The notes below the pieces were generated by a model, which made no database searches, was not told where the DNA came from, and saw nothing but the letters and a program-made list of their open reading frames with translations. Shown in pieces: positions 8,088 through 16,652 of a stretch of 18,027 nucleotides of DNA. The translations under genes and the position numbers were made by a program. Within the stretch, counting starts at the first letter, position 1. Each line of letters begins with the position of its first letter. The stretch is from Scybalocola_A sp900557175 (lineage in GTDB: Bacteria; Bacillota; Clostridia; Lachnospirales; Lachnospiraceae). The DNA is taken from contig CALADH010000062.1 of assembly GCA_937890745.1 (NCBI GenBank), forward strand, positions 1 to 18,027, given 5' to 3'.

Positions 8088-8579
8088 TTACCAGTTAAAA
8101 TCATCTAATAATGCATCGTAGTAGTCTTCAAGACCGTCGCCGATATCATTGCTTGCTTTGCAGCTTCCGCCGACACAGCCGTAGCATGTGTAGCCTGTCG
8201 GATCAGTACATCCGCAGATACCGCAGCCTGCTGTAAAAACAACACCGAAAATTAAGGCTAAAAGACCGCATATAAATCCGCCGGTGCCTTTGGCGTTGTT
8301 TGATGCCTTTTTAGCATTTGTGCCGGCAACAACAGCAACAACACCTAAGATGATACCGATGATGCCGCCGAAAATACCAAATAAAATACCGCCTAACACA
8401 GCAACAACGATACCTGTAATACCGCAGGCAAGTGCAACGACGGCACTGCTGTCATTACCGCTGCCATGGTTTGGCATTGTATACTTTGGCTGCTGGGGAT
8501 TCTGCTTTAAAACAGTGCCGCAGTTAGGACATACGTTAGCCTCGTCAGGGACCTGATTTCCACAGTTTTTACAAAACAT
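8088..8579 (-). CDS. Small zinc-ribbon membrane protein
   Basis: A 163-residue protein that I cannot assign a function. It begins with a zinc ribbon, MFCKNCGNQVPDEANVCPNCG (Cys3, Cys6, Cys17, Cys20), followed by a Pro/Gln/Asn-rich linker. Two or three glycine- and valine-rich hydrophobic segments span about 45-90 and 100-122, resembling the membrane part of DUF4190-like proteins. The tail is odd: a cysteine-rich stretch CGICGCTDPTGYTCYGCVGG, then an acidic end (GDGLEDYYDALLDDFNW). AGGAGGAG lies 8 bases before the ATG. It is downstream of, and on the same strand as, the AraC regulator but 139 bases away, so probably a separate unit. Similar proteins are common in Lachnospiraceae and mostly uncharacterised. 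Confidence 0.8.
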   Translation of the reverse strand: MFCKNCGNQVPDEANVCPNCGTVLKQNPQQPKYTMPNHGSGNDSSAVVALACGITGIVVAVLGGILFGIFGGIIGIILGVVAVVAGTNAKKASNNAKGTGGFICGLLALIFGVVFTAGCGICGCTDPTGYTCYGCVGGSCKASNDIGDGLEDYYDALLDDFNW

Positions 8580-8718
8580 TCTTTTCTCCTCCTGAATTTA
8601 AGTAATTTCTCTGATGTGCAGAAGATAACAAAATATCACACAGCACATTATATTCATTAATATAGCACTTTAGGCTATGTGAAGCAATACTTGTGTGAAA
8701 AATTGTGCCGGAAAATGT

Positions 8719-9540
8719 CTAATTTTCACGATACTCGGTCGGTGTCATGCCTTTCAGCCTTTTGAAAACTTTAGAAAAATACAGGCTGTTTTCAAAACCG
8801 ACAGAGGCGGCGATTGCGGTAATGGATATTTCAGATTTTTTCAGAAGCGTACACGCCTGACGGATTCTTAAAGCAGATAAATAGGCTTTTGGCGACTGCC
8901 CGGTGTGGCTCATAAATATCCGGTACAGATGACTGCGGCTGATACCGGTAAAAGCAGCGACATCATCAATTGAAATATCATATGGATAGTGATAATTCAT
9001 ATATGTAATTGCATTTTGAACATAGGTGAGCGCACCGTCGTTTTTGGCGGCTGTATCTGACGGCTTTAAAAACAGAGACAGCGTTAAGTATAAAAGCCCT
9101 GTCATTTTCACGGCATGGGAAAAATCCTGTCCTCTTGCCTCGTAAATCTGCAGAAGATAATTTTTTATAAGTGGGCTGTTTTCCTGACCTAAAAGAACCG
9201 GTTTTTCTTTTGAAAAGCCGGTAGCGCCGATAATGGCAGCAGCATCGCTTCCGGAGAAGCCAACCCAGTAATATTCCCACGGTTCGTTTTGATCGGCATG
9301 GTATGTGATTTCAGTCAGCGGATAAACTAAAAATGTATCACCGGCACTTAAGGTGAACGTCTGTCCGCCGACAGTGTAGTAGCCTTTTCCGGCAACGACG
9401 TGGTGAATCAGGTAATGATCCCGGATGCCTGGGCCCCACTGATAGAGGGGTTCGCATCGCTGAAATCCCACATTGTAGACTGAAAGTGAAACCATACTTT
9501 TTTCAGTAGTTTTATATGAATTTTTGAAAGTGTCCGGCAT
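8719..9540 (-). CDS. AraC-family regulator, probably of the galTK operon
   Basis: A 273-residue AraC/XylS transcription factor. The N-terminal cupin (about 30-110) has the sugar-binding AraC pattern, with GKGYYTVGGQTFTLSAGDTFLVYP and WEYYWVGFSG, as in MsmR/RafR-type regulators. The C-terminal double helix-turn-helix (about 185-273) contains ISIDDVAAFTGISRSHLYRIF and the signature ending SVGFENSLYFSKVFKRLKGMTPTEYR. The start at 9540 has AAGGAGG 6 bases upstream. It is divergent from galT and shares a 250-base intergenic region with it. Repeats in that region, one over its own likely -35 box, make it a good candidate activator of galTK that also controls itself. The effector (galactose or an alpha-galactoside) is inferred from context. 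Confidence 0.9.
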   Translation of the reverse strand: MPDTFKNSYKTTEKSMVSLSVYNVGFQRCEPLYQWGPGIRDHYLIHHVVAGKGYYTVGGQTFTLSAGDTFLVYPLTEITYHADQNEPWEYYWVGFSGSDAAAIIGATGFSKEKPVLLGQENSPLIKNYLLQIYEARGQDFSHAVKMTGLLYLTLSLFLKPSDTAAKNDGALTYVQNAITYMNYHYPYDISIDDVAAFTGISRSHLYRIFMSHTGQSPKAYLSALRIRQACTLLKKSEISITAIAASVGFENSLYFSKVFKRLKGMTPTEYREN

Positions 9541-9604
9541 AAAAACCTCCTTGCAGTGCAGATGTCAAATTTTGTCCTAAAGCTGACAAATACCGTTTGA
9601 TTTA

Positions 9605-9633
9605 AGTATATCTTACACAGGTGGGTTATGCAA
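9605..9633 (-). promoter_or_regulatory. Candidate promoter of the AraC regulator gene
   Basis: On the minus strand TTGCAT (9633-9628) is followed after 17 bases by TATACT (9610-9605). The weak -35 box lies inside the first TGCAACA element, so a bound regulator would either cover or contact the polymerase here. Confidence 0.4.
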
Positions 9634-9751
9634 CAAAAATACATATACAGTAGACATTTGATTATTGAAGAAAAGGTATAAACGGTGTATTCTATAAGTA
9701 ACAAATATCGTTAATGCAACAATATTTCATAAGATTGGTGATGTTGCATAA
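9626..9751. promoter_or_regulatory. galTK control region with three TGCAACA elements
   Basis: TTATGCAACA at 9626-9635, ATGCAACA at 9714-9721 and the inverted copy TGTTGCATAA at 9742-9751 share an 8-base core. The last two form an inverted repeat around a 20-base gap, and the outer two read as mirror copies across the whole region. They flank the likely galT promoter, of which TATAAA (9677-9682) or TTGAAG-17-TATTCT (9665-9693) are the best but weak candidates; weak boxes fit an activator-dependent promoter. Binding by the AraC protein is inferred. Confidence 0.45.
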
Positions 9752-9796
9752 AAAACAATGTATAGTTTTGTGGAAAATACCGAAGGAGGAAGCAAG

Positions 9797-11299
9797 ATGA
9801 CGATTCAGGAAAATATTTGCCGCCTGACAGGCTATGCAAAAAATTGTGGATTAATTACAAAAGAGGATGAGATTTATACAGTCAACAGACTGTTGGAGCT
9901 GTTTGAACTTGATGAAATGCCGGAGAGCGCGCTTGAAGCTACGAATCATCCGGCAGAGCTTGAAGATATTTTAAAGGAAATGCTTGACTATGCTTATGAG
10001 GCAGGCATTATGAAAAGCGATGATGTGACAAGCAGAGATTTATTTGATACAAAGATTATGGGACTTTTGATGCCAAGACCAAGTGAAGTTATACGTACTT
10101 TTAATGAAAAGTATGAAAAAAGTCCGAAAGAAGCGACAGATTATTATTATAAGCTGAGTCAGGATTCTGATTATATAAGAAGATACAGAATTAAAAAGGA
10201 TATGAAGTGGATTACAAAGACGCCTTACGGCGATATTGATATGACAATTAATCTTTCAAAGCCGGAGAAGGATCCGAAGGCTATTGCGGCAGCGCTGAAA
10301 GCAAAGGCAAGTTCTTATCCGAAATGTCTTTTATGCAAGGAAAATGAAGGGTATGCGGGCAGAATGAATCATCCGGCAAGACAAAATCACCGTGTGATTC
10401 CGATGGTATTAAATAACGAAAAGTTTTTTATGCAGTATTCGCCTTATGTTTATTATAATGAGCACTGCATCGCATTTAACAGCGAACATGTGCCGATGAA
10501 GATTGACAGAAGTGCATTTATGAAGCTGTTTGATTTTGTGACAAGATTCCCGCACTATTTTATCGGTTCAAACGCAGATTTGCCGATTGTGGGCGGTTCT
10601 ATTTTGACGCACGATCATTTTCAGGGCGGCTGCTATGAATTTGCGATGGCAAAGGCGCCGGTGGAGACAGAGGTTACGGTAAAAGGCTTTGAAGACGTTC
10701 ATACAGGCATTGTCAAATGGCCGATGTCTGTCATAAGAATCAGTCATGAAAGTAAGGAAAGACTGACGGACCTTGCTGAGAAAATTTTAAACAGCTGGCG
10801 GGGCTATACAGATGGGGAAGCTTATATTTTTGCTGAGACAGACGGTGTGCCGCACAATACAATTACGCCGATTGCAAGACGCCGCGGTGATTTATATGAG
10901 ATGGATTTAGTGCTCAGAAATAATATTACAACAGAAGAATGTCCGGACGGACTTTATCATCCGCATAAAGAATTTCATCATATTAAAAAAGAAAATATCG
11001 GCCTTATCGAGGTTATGGGACTTGCGGTGCTTCCGGCACGTCTTAAAACAGAGATGCAGCAGGTGAAACAGTGCGTGCTTGACGGCAAAAATGTTGCTGA
11101 TGATGAAAATATTGCAAAACATGCGAAATGGGTTGAAGAAATTAAGGAAAAGTACGATAATATTAATGCCGAAAACATTGACAGTATTTTTAATGATGAA
11201 ATCGGCTATGTCTTTGCCGCAATTCTTGAACAGGCGGGCGTCTACAAGAGAGATGAAGCAGGTAAGGCGGCATTTATGAAATTTATTGAACAGATTTAG
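9797..11299 (+). CDS. galT: Galactose-1-phosphate uridylyltransferase, Firmicute type
   Basis: A 500-residue enzyme of the Leloir pathway, exchanging galactose 1-phosphate with UDP-glucose to give glucose 1-phosphate and UDP-galactose. It belongs to the long Firmicute GalT type (about 490-510 residues) rather than the ~350-residue E. coli type. The active-site motif is THDHFQGG with His272 and His274, followed by CYEFAMAKAPVE. CLLCKENEGYAGR and HPARQNHRVIP segments also match the family. I chose the ATG at 9797 because GGAGGA precedes it; an in-frame ATG at 9758 would add 13 residues without a site. galK follows after 15 bases, so the two form an operon. galE is not in the window. Confidence 0.95.
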   Translation: MTIQENICRLTGYAKNCGLITKEDEIYTVNRLLELFELDEMPESALEATNHPAELEDILKEMLDYAYEAGIMKSDDVTSRDLFDTKIMGLLMPRPSEVIRTFNEKYEKSPKEATDYYYKLSQDSDYIRRYRIKKDMKWITKTPYGDIDMTINLSKPEKDPKAIAAALKAKASSYPKCLLCKENEGYAGRMNHPARQNHRVIPMVLNNEKFFMQYSPYVYYNEHCIAFNSEHVPMKIDRSAFMKLFDFVTRFPHYFIGSNADLPIVGGSILTHDHFQGGCYEFAMAKAPVETEVTVKGFEDVHTGIVKWPMSVIRISHESKERLTDLAEKILNSWRGYTDGEAYIFAETDGVPHNTITPIARRRGDLYEMDLVLRNNITTEECPDGLYHPHKEFHHIKKENIGLIEVMGLAVLPARLKTEMQQVKQCVLDGKNVADDENIAKHAKWVEEIKEKYDNINAENIDSIFNDEIGYVFAAILEQAGVYKRDEAGKAAFMKFIEQI

Positions 11300-11314
11300 T
11301 GGGAGGTTAAAACA

Positions 11315-12481
<1,167 letters not shown>

Positions 12482-12504
12482 CAGTCAAAGACGGAGGCAG
12501 AGCA

Positions 12505-13068
12505 GTGACAGATAATTGCAGACTTTTGAAAAATGCGGCAGGACATTTTTGGACAATTACAAAGCATAAGGTGCTTGTGATGCAGGGCTGTTTTAAAATC
12601 GGCCTGTACAGGCAGGGGCTGCTTCATGATATGTCAAAGTATACATGGCAGGAGTTTAAGACCGGTGTGCTGTATTATCAGGGGATGCGAAGCCCTAATG
12701 CCGCAGAGCGGGAGAAGACCGGTTATTCATCAGCATGGCTTCATCATAAAGGAAGAAATAAACATCATTATGAATATTGGACGGACGTGGATATCCACCA
12801 TCGTGAAAATGGTATTGTCGGTGTGAAAATGCCGGCAAAGTATGTGGCAGAGATGGTTATGGACAGGATTGCGGCATCCAAGGTTTATAAAAAAGAAAAT
12901 TATACAGACAGTGCGCCGCTCGAATATTATGAGCGGACGAAAAAGTATATTACAATTCATCCGGCAACGAGAGCTGAGCTTTATAAAATATTAAAGATGC
13001 TTTCAGTCAAAGGTGAGGCTTACACGTTTGCCTATATCCGTAAAGTTCTTTTAAAACGCGGCTATTAA
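12505..13068 (+). CDS. DUF5662 family protein
   Basis: A 187-residue protein of the DUF5662 family, function unknown. It begins at a GTG with GGAGG 7 bases upstream. The family pattern is visible as GLLHDMSKYTWQEF (38-51, His41 and Asp42), a HHKGRNKHHYEYW segment (80-92) and a later MVMDRIAAS helix. The regular His/Asp pairs would suit a metal-dependent, HD-like helical enzyme, but that is inference. It has no signal peptide or membrane segment. Its 23-base distance from galK suggests membership of the gal transcript, without implying a role in galactose use. No terminator follows it clearly, and the next small gene has its own -10-like TATAAT at 13097-13102. Confidence 0.8.
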   Translation: MTDNCRLLKNAAGHFWTITKHKVLVMQGCFKIGLYRQGLLHDMSKYTWQEFKTGVLYYQGMRSPNAAEREKTGYSSAWLHHKGRNKHHYEYWTDVDIHHRENGIVGVKMPAKYVAEMVMDRIAASKVYKKENYTDSAPLEYYERTKKYITIHPATRAELYKILKMLSVKGEAYTFAYIRKVLLKRGY

Positions 13069-13133
13069 ATGTATAAGTTATGTCATTTCAGGGAAGTATA
13101 ATAGGGCACTAAACGTGCAAGGAGGTAAATGAC

Positions 13134-13298
13134 ATGGCAAAAAATTACGCACAGAACAAAGCGGCAGAAAAAGCTTCAAACAGCATGGGAAGCAATGAAA
13201 ATACTTCAAATGCAAAAAATGGTATGTCCGGTAAAAACAAAGCTTCAGACAGAGCATCAGACTGCAGAGATGAAGCAAAGAATTGCAAAAGTTATTAA
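13134..13298 (+). CDS. Short Asn/Ser/Lys/Ala-rich protein, 54 residues
   Basis: A 54-residue open frame beginning MAKNYAQNKAAEKASNSMGS and ending DEAKNCKSY. AAGGAGG lies 6-7 bases before the ATG, and a terminator hairpin follows within 5 bases of the stop, so it has the layout of a real one-gene unit. A TATAAT at 13097-13102 could be its -10, with no convincing -35. Composition is low-complexity and hydrophilic: many Asn, Ser, Lys, Ala, two Cys (44 and 51) and almost no hydrophobic residues. It is probably unstructured. The composition recalls gamma-type small acid-soluble spore proteins, but I see no diagnostic motif, so the function stays open. A longer frame starting at 13129 uses another frame and lacks the correct ribosome spacing. 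Confidence 0.65.
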   Translation: MAKNYAQNKAAEKASNSMGSNENTSNAKNGMSGKNKASDRASDCRDEAKNCKSY

Positions 13299-13302
13299 TG
13301 AA

Positions 13303-13330
13303 AAAAGCTCATCGGTTTCGATGGGCTTTT
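13303..13330 (+). terminator. Terminator of the 54-residue protein gene
   Basis: AAAAGCTCATCG (13303-13314) pairs with CGATGGGCTTTT (13319-13330) through one G-U pair and a GTTT loop. The stem ends in four T. It starts right after the stop at 13298. Confidence 0.75.
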
Positions 13331-13389
13331 ACATATTTCAGGCATAGATTAAAGTATAGGAGAATATAAATAAGACAGGGGGATTTCAG

Positions 13390-13698
13390 ATGGCCTTCGG
13401 AATTATTCCGGCCGGACTGGCAGAAAGTAAAGCTGCCTGCGGCGATTGTACGGTCATTGATTTAAGAGCGCAAAAAGCTTATGAAGACGGGCATATTCCG
13501 GGTGCGCTCAATATACCTTATGAAATATTTATGAAGACCTATGCGGCACTGCCGAAAAATAAAACCTATATTTTATACTGTGCACACGGCGGTACAAGCA
13601 TTTTTGCGGCGCGTGAAATGGCGGCACGAGGCTTTGATGCATTAAGCATTGCCGGCGGATTTTTAGCTTGCGGGCGGCAAAAAAAAAGGTTATACTAA
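13390..13698 (+). CDS. Single-domain rhodanese-like protein
   Basis: A 102-residue rhodanese domain, the length of stand-alone sulfurtransferases such as GlpE and PspE. CTVIDLRAQKAYEDGHIPGALNIP (20-43) is the typical N-terminal CH2A segment, and the active-site loop is YCAHGGTS with Cys64, close to the usual YCxxGxRS except that Arg is replaced by Thr. The last part, SIAGGFLACGRQKKRLY, shows Cys where a Trp is common, and runs through nine A at 13679-13687, a place prone to slippage. The ribosome site AGGGGG is 7 bases before the ATG. It is cytoplasmic and could carry sulfane sulfur; the acceptor is unknown. It sits between two terminator-like hairpins, so probably stands alone. Confidence 0.87.
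   Translation: MAFGIIPAGLAESKAACGDCTVIDLRAQKAYEDGHIPGALNIPYEIFMKTYAALPKNKTYILYCAHGGTSIFAAREMAARGFDALSIAGGFLACGRQKKRLY
13668..13696 (+). promoter_or_regulatory. Possible promoter of the rlmL operon
   Basis: TTGCGG (13668-13673), a 17-base spacer and TATACT (13691-13696) lie over the end of the rhodanese gene. The -10 is good and the -35 poor. It would produce the structured leader described next. Confidence 0.35.
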
Positions 13699-13717
13699 AT
13701 TTAAAAGAGGCCAAAAG

Positions 13718-13772
13718 AAAGGAGATATGACCTGATTTAAGGTCATCGGTGTGCGGGGCTTCCCGCACACCG
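13718..13772 (+). promoter_or_regulatory. Structured leader of rlmL: ribosome site plus two stacked hairpins
   Basis: A strong ribosome-site sequence AAAGGAG (13718-13724) is followed by hairpin 1, ATGACCT (13727-13733) with AGGTCAT (13740-13746), and immediately by hairpin 2, CGGTGTGCGGG (13747-13757) with CCCGCACACCG (13762-13772). Both stems are perfect, and they abut without a gap. No T-run follows hairpin 2 beyond TGTTT, so a terminator is possible but not typical. The rlmL start codon at 13787 has no ribosome site of its own. Confidence 0.6.
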
Positions 13773-13786
13773 CACTGTTTAAATAC

Positions 13787-14944
13787 ATGAAATTATATGA
13801 AATTATAGCACCGTGCCATTTTGGCATGGAAGCAATTTTGAAAAGAGAAATTTACGACCTCGGCTATGACATAAAGCAGGTGGAGGACGGACGTGTCACT
13901 TTTTTAGGTGATGCAGAGGCCGTTGTGCGGGCAAATATCTTTTTGCGCTCTGCAGAGAGGGTGCTTCTTTGTCTTGGAAGATTTAAGGCAGAAAGCTTTG
14001 AGGAACTTTTTCAGGGCGTTAAGGCCATTGCATGGGAGGATATTCTCCCGGAGAATGCGCGTTTTTGGGTAAAGAAAGCGTCAACAGCCAAAAGTAAGCT
14101 TTTTAGTTCGTCGGATATCCAGTCAATTGTTAAAAAAGCCATTGTTGAGCGGCTCAAAAGACAGTATCGCATCGAATGGTTTAAAGAGGACGGCGAGGCT
14201 TATCCCCTGCGCGTTTTTATTTACAAGGACGAAGTGACCATTGCTCTCGATACAACCGGAGAATCGCTTCATAAAAGAGGTTACAGAAAGATGACGGCAA
14301 AAGCGCCGGTGTCAGAAACTTTGGCGGCGGCGATGATTATGCTGACACCGTGGAAGGCTGACAGAATACTTGTTGATCCGTTTTGCGGCAGCGGCACATT
14401 CCCAATTGAAGCGGCGATGATCGGCGCGAATATTGCACCGGGCATGAACCGTGAGTTTACGGCACAGAACTGGAAGCATCTGTTTCCGTCAAAGCTTTGG
14501 TATGAGGCCGTTGACGAGGCGCGGGATATGATTGACTTAAGTGCTGTCGGCGATATTCAGGGCTATGACATCGACGGTGAAGTGATTAAGTATGCACGTC
14601 AGAATGCGAAAGATGCAGGCGTCGACGGGCTGATCCATTTTCAGCAGCGTCCGGTCAGCGAGCTGAGACATCCGAAAAAATATGGCTTTGTTATTACAAA
14701 TCCGCCGTATGGGGAACGTCTTGAGGAAAAAGCGGCACTTCCGCAGCTGTATCAGGAAATGGGCAAAGCCTTTGAAATGCTTGATGACTGGTCGTTTTAC
14801 ATATTGACATCTTATGAGGATGCTCCCCGTTATATTGGCAGAAAGCCGGACAAAAACAGAAAAATTTATAATGGAATGATTAAAACGTACATTTATCAGT
14901 TTTTAGGGCCAAAGCCTCCAAAGCCTAAAAGGCAGGGGATTTAA
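13787..14944 (+). CDS. rlmL: 23S rRNA guanine-N2 methyltransferase, YpsC/RlmL type
   Basis: A 385-residue RNA methyltransferase with a THUMP RNA-binding domain (about 45-155) and a Rossmann methyltransferase domain. The SAM-binding motif is DPFCGSGTFPIEAAM from Asp197, and the catalytic motif is NPPY at 305-308 in ITNPPYGERL. Length matches B. subtilis YpsC and corresponds to the N-terminal half of E. coli RlmL, which forms m2G2445. I start at the ATG 13787 (MKLYEIIAPCHFG), where the family begins; an in-frame GTG at 13751 lies inside a hairpin. No ribosome site is close: the nearest is 62 bases upstream behind two hairpins. The next gene starts directly after the stop. Expression may be controlled at translation (inference). 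Confidence 0.93.
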   Translation: MKLYEIIAPCHFGMEAILKREIYDLGYDIKQVEDGRVTFLGDAEAVVRANIFLRSAERVLLCLGRFKAESFEELFQGVKAIAWEDILPENARFWVKKASTAKSKLFSSSDIQSIVKKAIVERLKRQYRIEWFKEDGEAYPLRVFIYKDEVTIALDTTGESLHKRGYRKMTAKAPVSETLAAAMIMLTPWKADRILVDPFCGSGTFPIEAAMIGANIAPGMNREFTAQNWKHLFPSKLWYEAVDEARDMIDLSAVGDIQGYDIDGEVIKYARQNAKDAGVDGLIHFQQRPVSELRHPKKYGFVITNPPYGERLEEKAALPQLYQEMGKAFEMLDDWSFYILTSYEDAPRYIGRKPDKNRKIYNGMIKTYIYQFLGPKPPKPKRQGI

Positions 14945-16639
14945 GTGAAAATTTTAAAAAAAGCAGCTGCTTTTGCAGTTATCATCGGCGCCTTTGGCGT
15001 GCTTTATTTCAGCGGCGTGACAAGAAATGTGTCGGAAAAGGCAGCTGAGGTTATTTCGGCTGTTTATGGTGTAAAAAAATCAGATGCCGTCAACAGCGAA
15101 GCTGTCAATATTTACGTTAATGACAGAAAATTTGACGAAGAACCGGCGCCGAAAGTATTTATGACGGACAAGCTTGTATGGATGGCCGACGCCGGCACAC
15201 TTTCAAGGATATTCGGCTGCGAAATTGAACGGACAGACAGTCATACGGCGCTTGTTAAAGCGGACGGACAGACGTACTGTTTTAGTGACGGCAGTCCGAT
15301 TGTGACAACCTCCGGCGGCGATAAGCTTTATGACAATGCGGTTTTGTTTGACAATGACAGTGTGTGCCTGTCCATCGAGGCCGTCAGTGAGCTTTTGGGC
15401 GCATCATTTTTATGGAATGAGGACAGTCATACGATTGCGATTACATTACCAGCAGCAGAGGCAAGAACGCTGCCGACACATTTTGATTTGAGAAATGAAG
15501 GAAGGGTGATGCCGGCGCGCAGTCAGGGAAATCTGGGGACATGCTGGGCCTTTGCGGCTTTGTCTGCTGTTGAATCGACGATGCTTCCCGGACAGGCGCA
15601 TACCTTTGCAGCGGATCATATGTCTTTGTGCAATGGCTTTAATATATCGCAGAATGACGGCGGGGATTATAATATTGCGCTTGCCTACATGGCTTCGTGG
15701 AAGGGTCCTGTCAATGAGGCTGACGATCCTTACGGCGACAATGTGACCGATGAAAAGCTTGAGGCTGTCTGTCATCTTCAGGAGGCTGTCAATATCGGCT
15801 CAAAAGATTATGAAAAAATAAAAATGATGATTCAGGATTATGGCGCCGTTCAGAGCTCTTTTTATTCGGATATTGAGGTCGCCAATGCTGATTCGGAATT
15901 TTATAATGCGGGTACAGCCGGTTATTTTTACAGTGGCAGCGCAAAGGCAAATCATGACGTCATTATTATCGGCTGGGATGACAATTATCCGAAGGAAAAC
16001 TTTCATACACCGCCAAAAAATGACGGCGCCTTTATCTGTCAGAACAGCTGGGGACAGTCGTTTGGCGATGACGGTTGTTTTTACATATCCTATGAGGATA
16101 CGAATATCGGCATGAACAACATGGTATATACGAAAATTGAGCCGTCCGATAATTATGATGCGATTTATCAGACAGACAATCTGGGATGGATCGGTGCCAT
16201 CGGTTATAATGAGCCTTTTGCCTATTTTGGTAATAAATACCATGCCGAAGATACAGAGGCGCTTAAGGCGGTTTCCTTTTATGCGACCGGCGCAGATACA
16301 ACCTATGAGGTTTATGTTGTCAATGAAAATGTTTCGGCTGACAATTTAAGTAATATGCGGTTTTTAAAAAGCGGTGTCATTGATGAGGCCGGCTATTATA
16401 CAGTACCTTTAAGCGGAAACATTACTGTATCGGGTGATTTTGCAGTGATTGTCAAAATTATTACAAAGGACGCCGTCCATCCGGTCGCCATTGAGTACAG
16501 CGGTGAAAACAATGAATTTGACGCGGATATAAGTGACGGCGAGGGATATATAAGTTATAACGGGAAATACTGGCAGCGTGCGGAAGATAATTATTCGTGC
16601 AATATCTGCCTTAAAGCTTTTACAAATAAAATAGATTAA
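14945..16639 (+). CDS. Exported papain-like (C1) cysteine protease with C-terminal lectin-like domain
   Basis: A 564-residue multidomain protein. Residues 7-24 form a hydrophobic signal or anchor after KKILKK-type basic residues, with no lipobox cysteine. Residues about 50-168 look like a copper amine oxidase N-terminal-like repeat domain (NIYVNDRKF, LSIEAVSELLGASFLWNED), a wall- or stalk-associated module. The C1 peptidase runs about 172-395, with Gln194 of the oxyanion hole, nucleophile Cys200 in GNLGTCWAFA, His337 in NHDVIIIGWDD and Asn367 in CQNSWGQSFGDDG; all are intact. Residues about 405-562 (GWIGAIGYN..., then VSFYATGADTTYEVYV) resemble the lectin-like domain found after such peptidases. 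There is no obvious cell-wall sorting signal. The GTG start follows the rlmL stop with no gap, with AGGGG upstream, so translation is probably coupled. The substrate is unknown. Confidence 0.88.
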   Translation: MKILKKAAAFAVIIGAFGVLYFSGVTRNVSEKAAEVISAVYGVKKSDAVNSEAVNIYVNDRKFDEEPAPKVFMTDKLVWMADAGTLSRIFGCEIERTDSHTALVKADGQTYCFSDGSPIVTTSGGDKLYDNAVLFDNDSVCLSIEAVSELLGASFLWNEDSHTIAITLPAAEARTLPTHFDLRNEGRVMPARSQGNLGTCWAFAALSAVESTMLPGQAHTFAADHMSLCNGFNISQNDGGDYNIALAYMASWKGPVNEADDPYGDNVTDEKLEAVCHLQEAVNIGSKDYEKIKMMIQDYGAVQSSFYSDIEVANADSEFYNAGTAGYFYSGSAKANHDVIIIGWDDNYPKENFHTPPKNDGAFICQNSWGQSFGDDGCFYISYEDTNIGMNNMVYTKIEPSDNYDAIYQTDNLGWIGAIGYNEPFAYFGNKYHAEDTEALKAVSFYATGADTTYEVYVVNENVSADNLSNMRFLKSGVIDEAGYYTVPLSGNITVSGDFAVIVKIITKDAVHPVAIEYSGENNEFDADISDGEGYISYNGKYWQRAEDNYSCNICLKAFTNKID

Positions 16640-16652
16640 GTGAGGAATGAAG

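Noticed and set aside
8580..8718. Promoter for the zinc-ribbon gene in this gap
   Set aside because: A TATAAT exists on the minus strand (8652-8647), but no acceptable -35 box stands at 16-18 bases, so it is not listed as a feature.
9714..9749. The ATGCAACA/TGTTGCAT pair as a terminator or riboswitch
   Set aside because: 8-bp arms around a 20-base AT-rich gap, no T-run and no known riboswitch core; an operator pair fits better.
13129..13347. 72-residue frame overlapping the short N/S/K-rich protein
   Set aside because: Its ATG is too close to AAGGAGG, and it runs through the terminator hairpin; the frame starting 5 bases later fits the signals better.
13681..13698. Frameshift in the rhodanese gene at the run of nine A
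   Set aside because: The domain is already complete at about 100 residues, and other frames give no extra conserved sequence.
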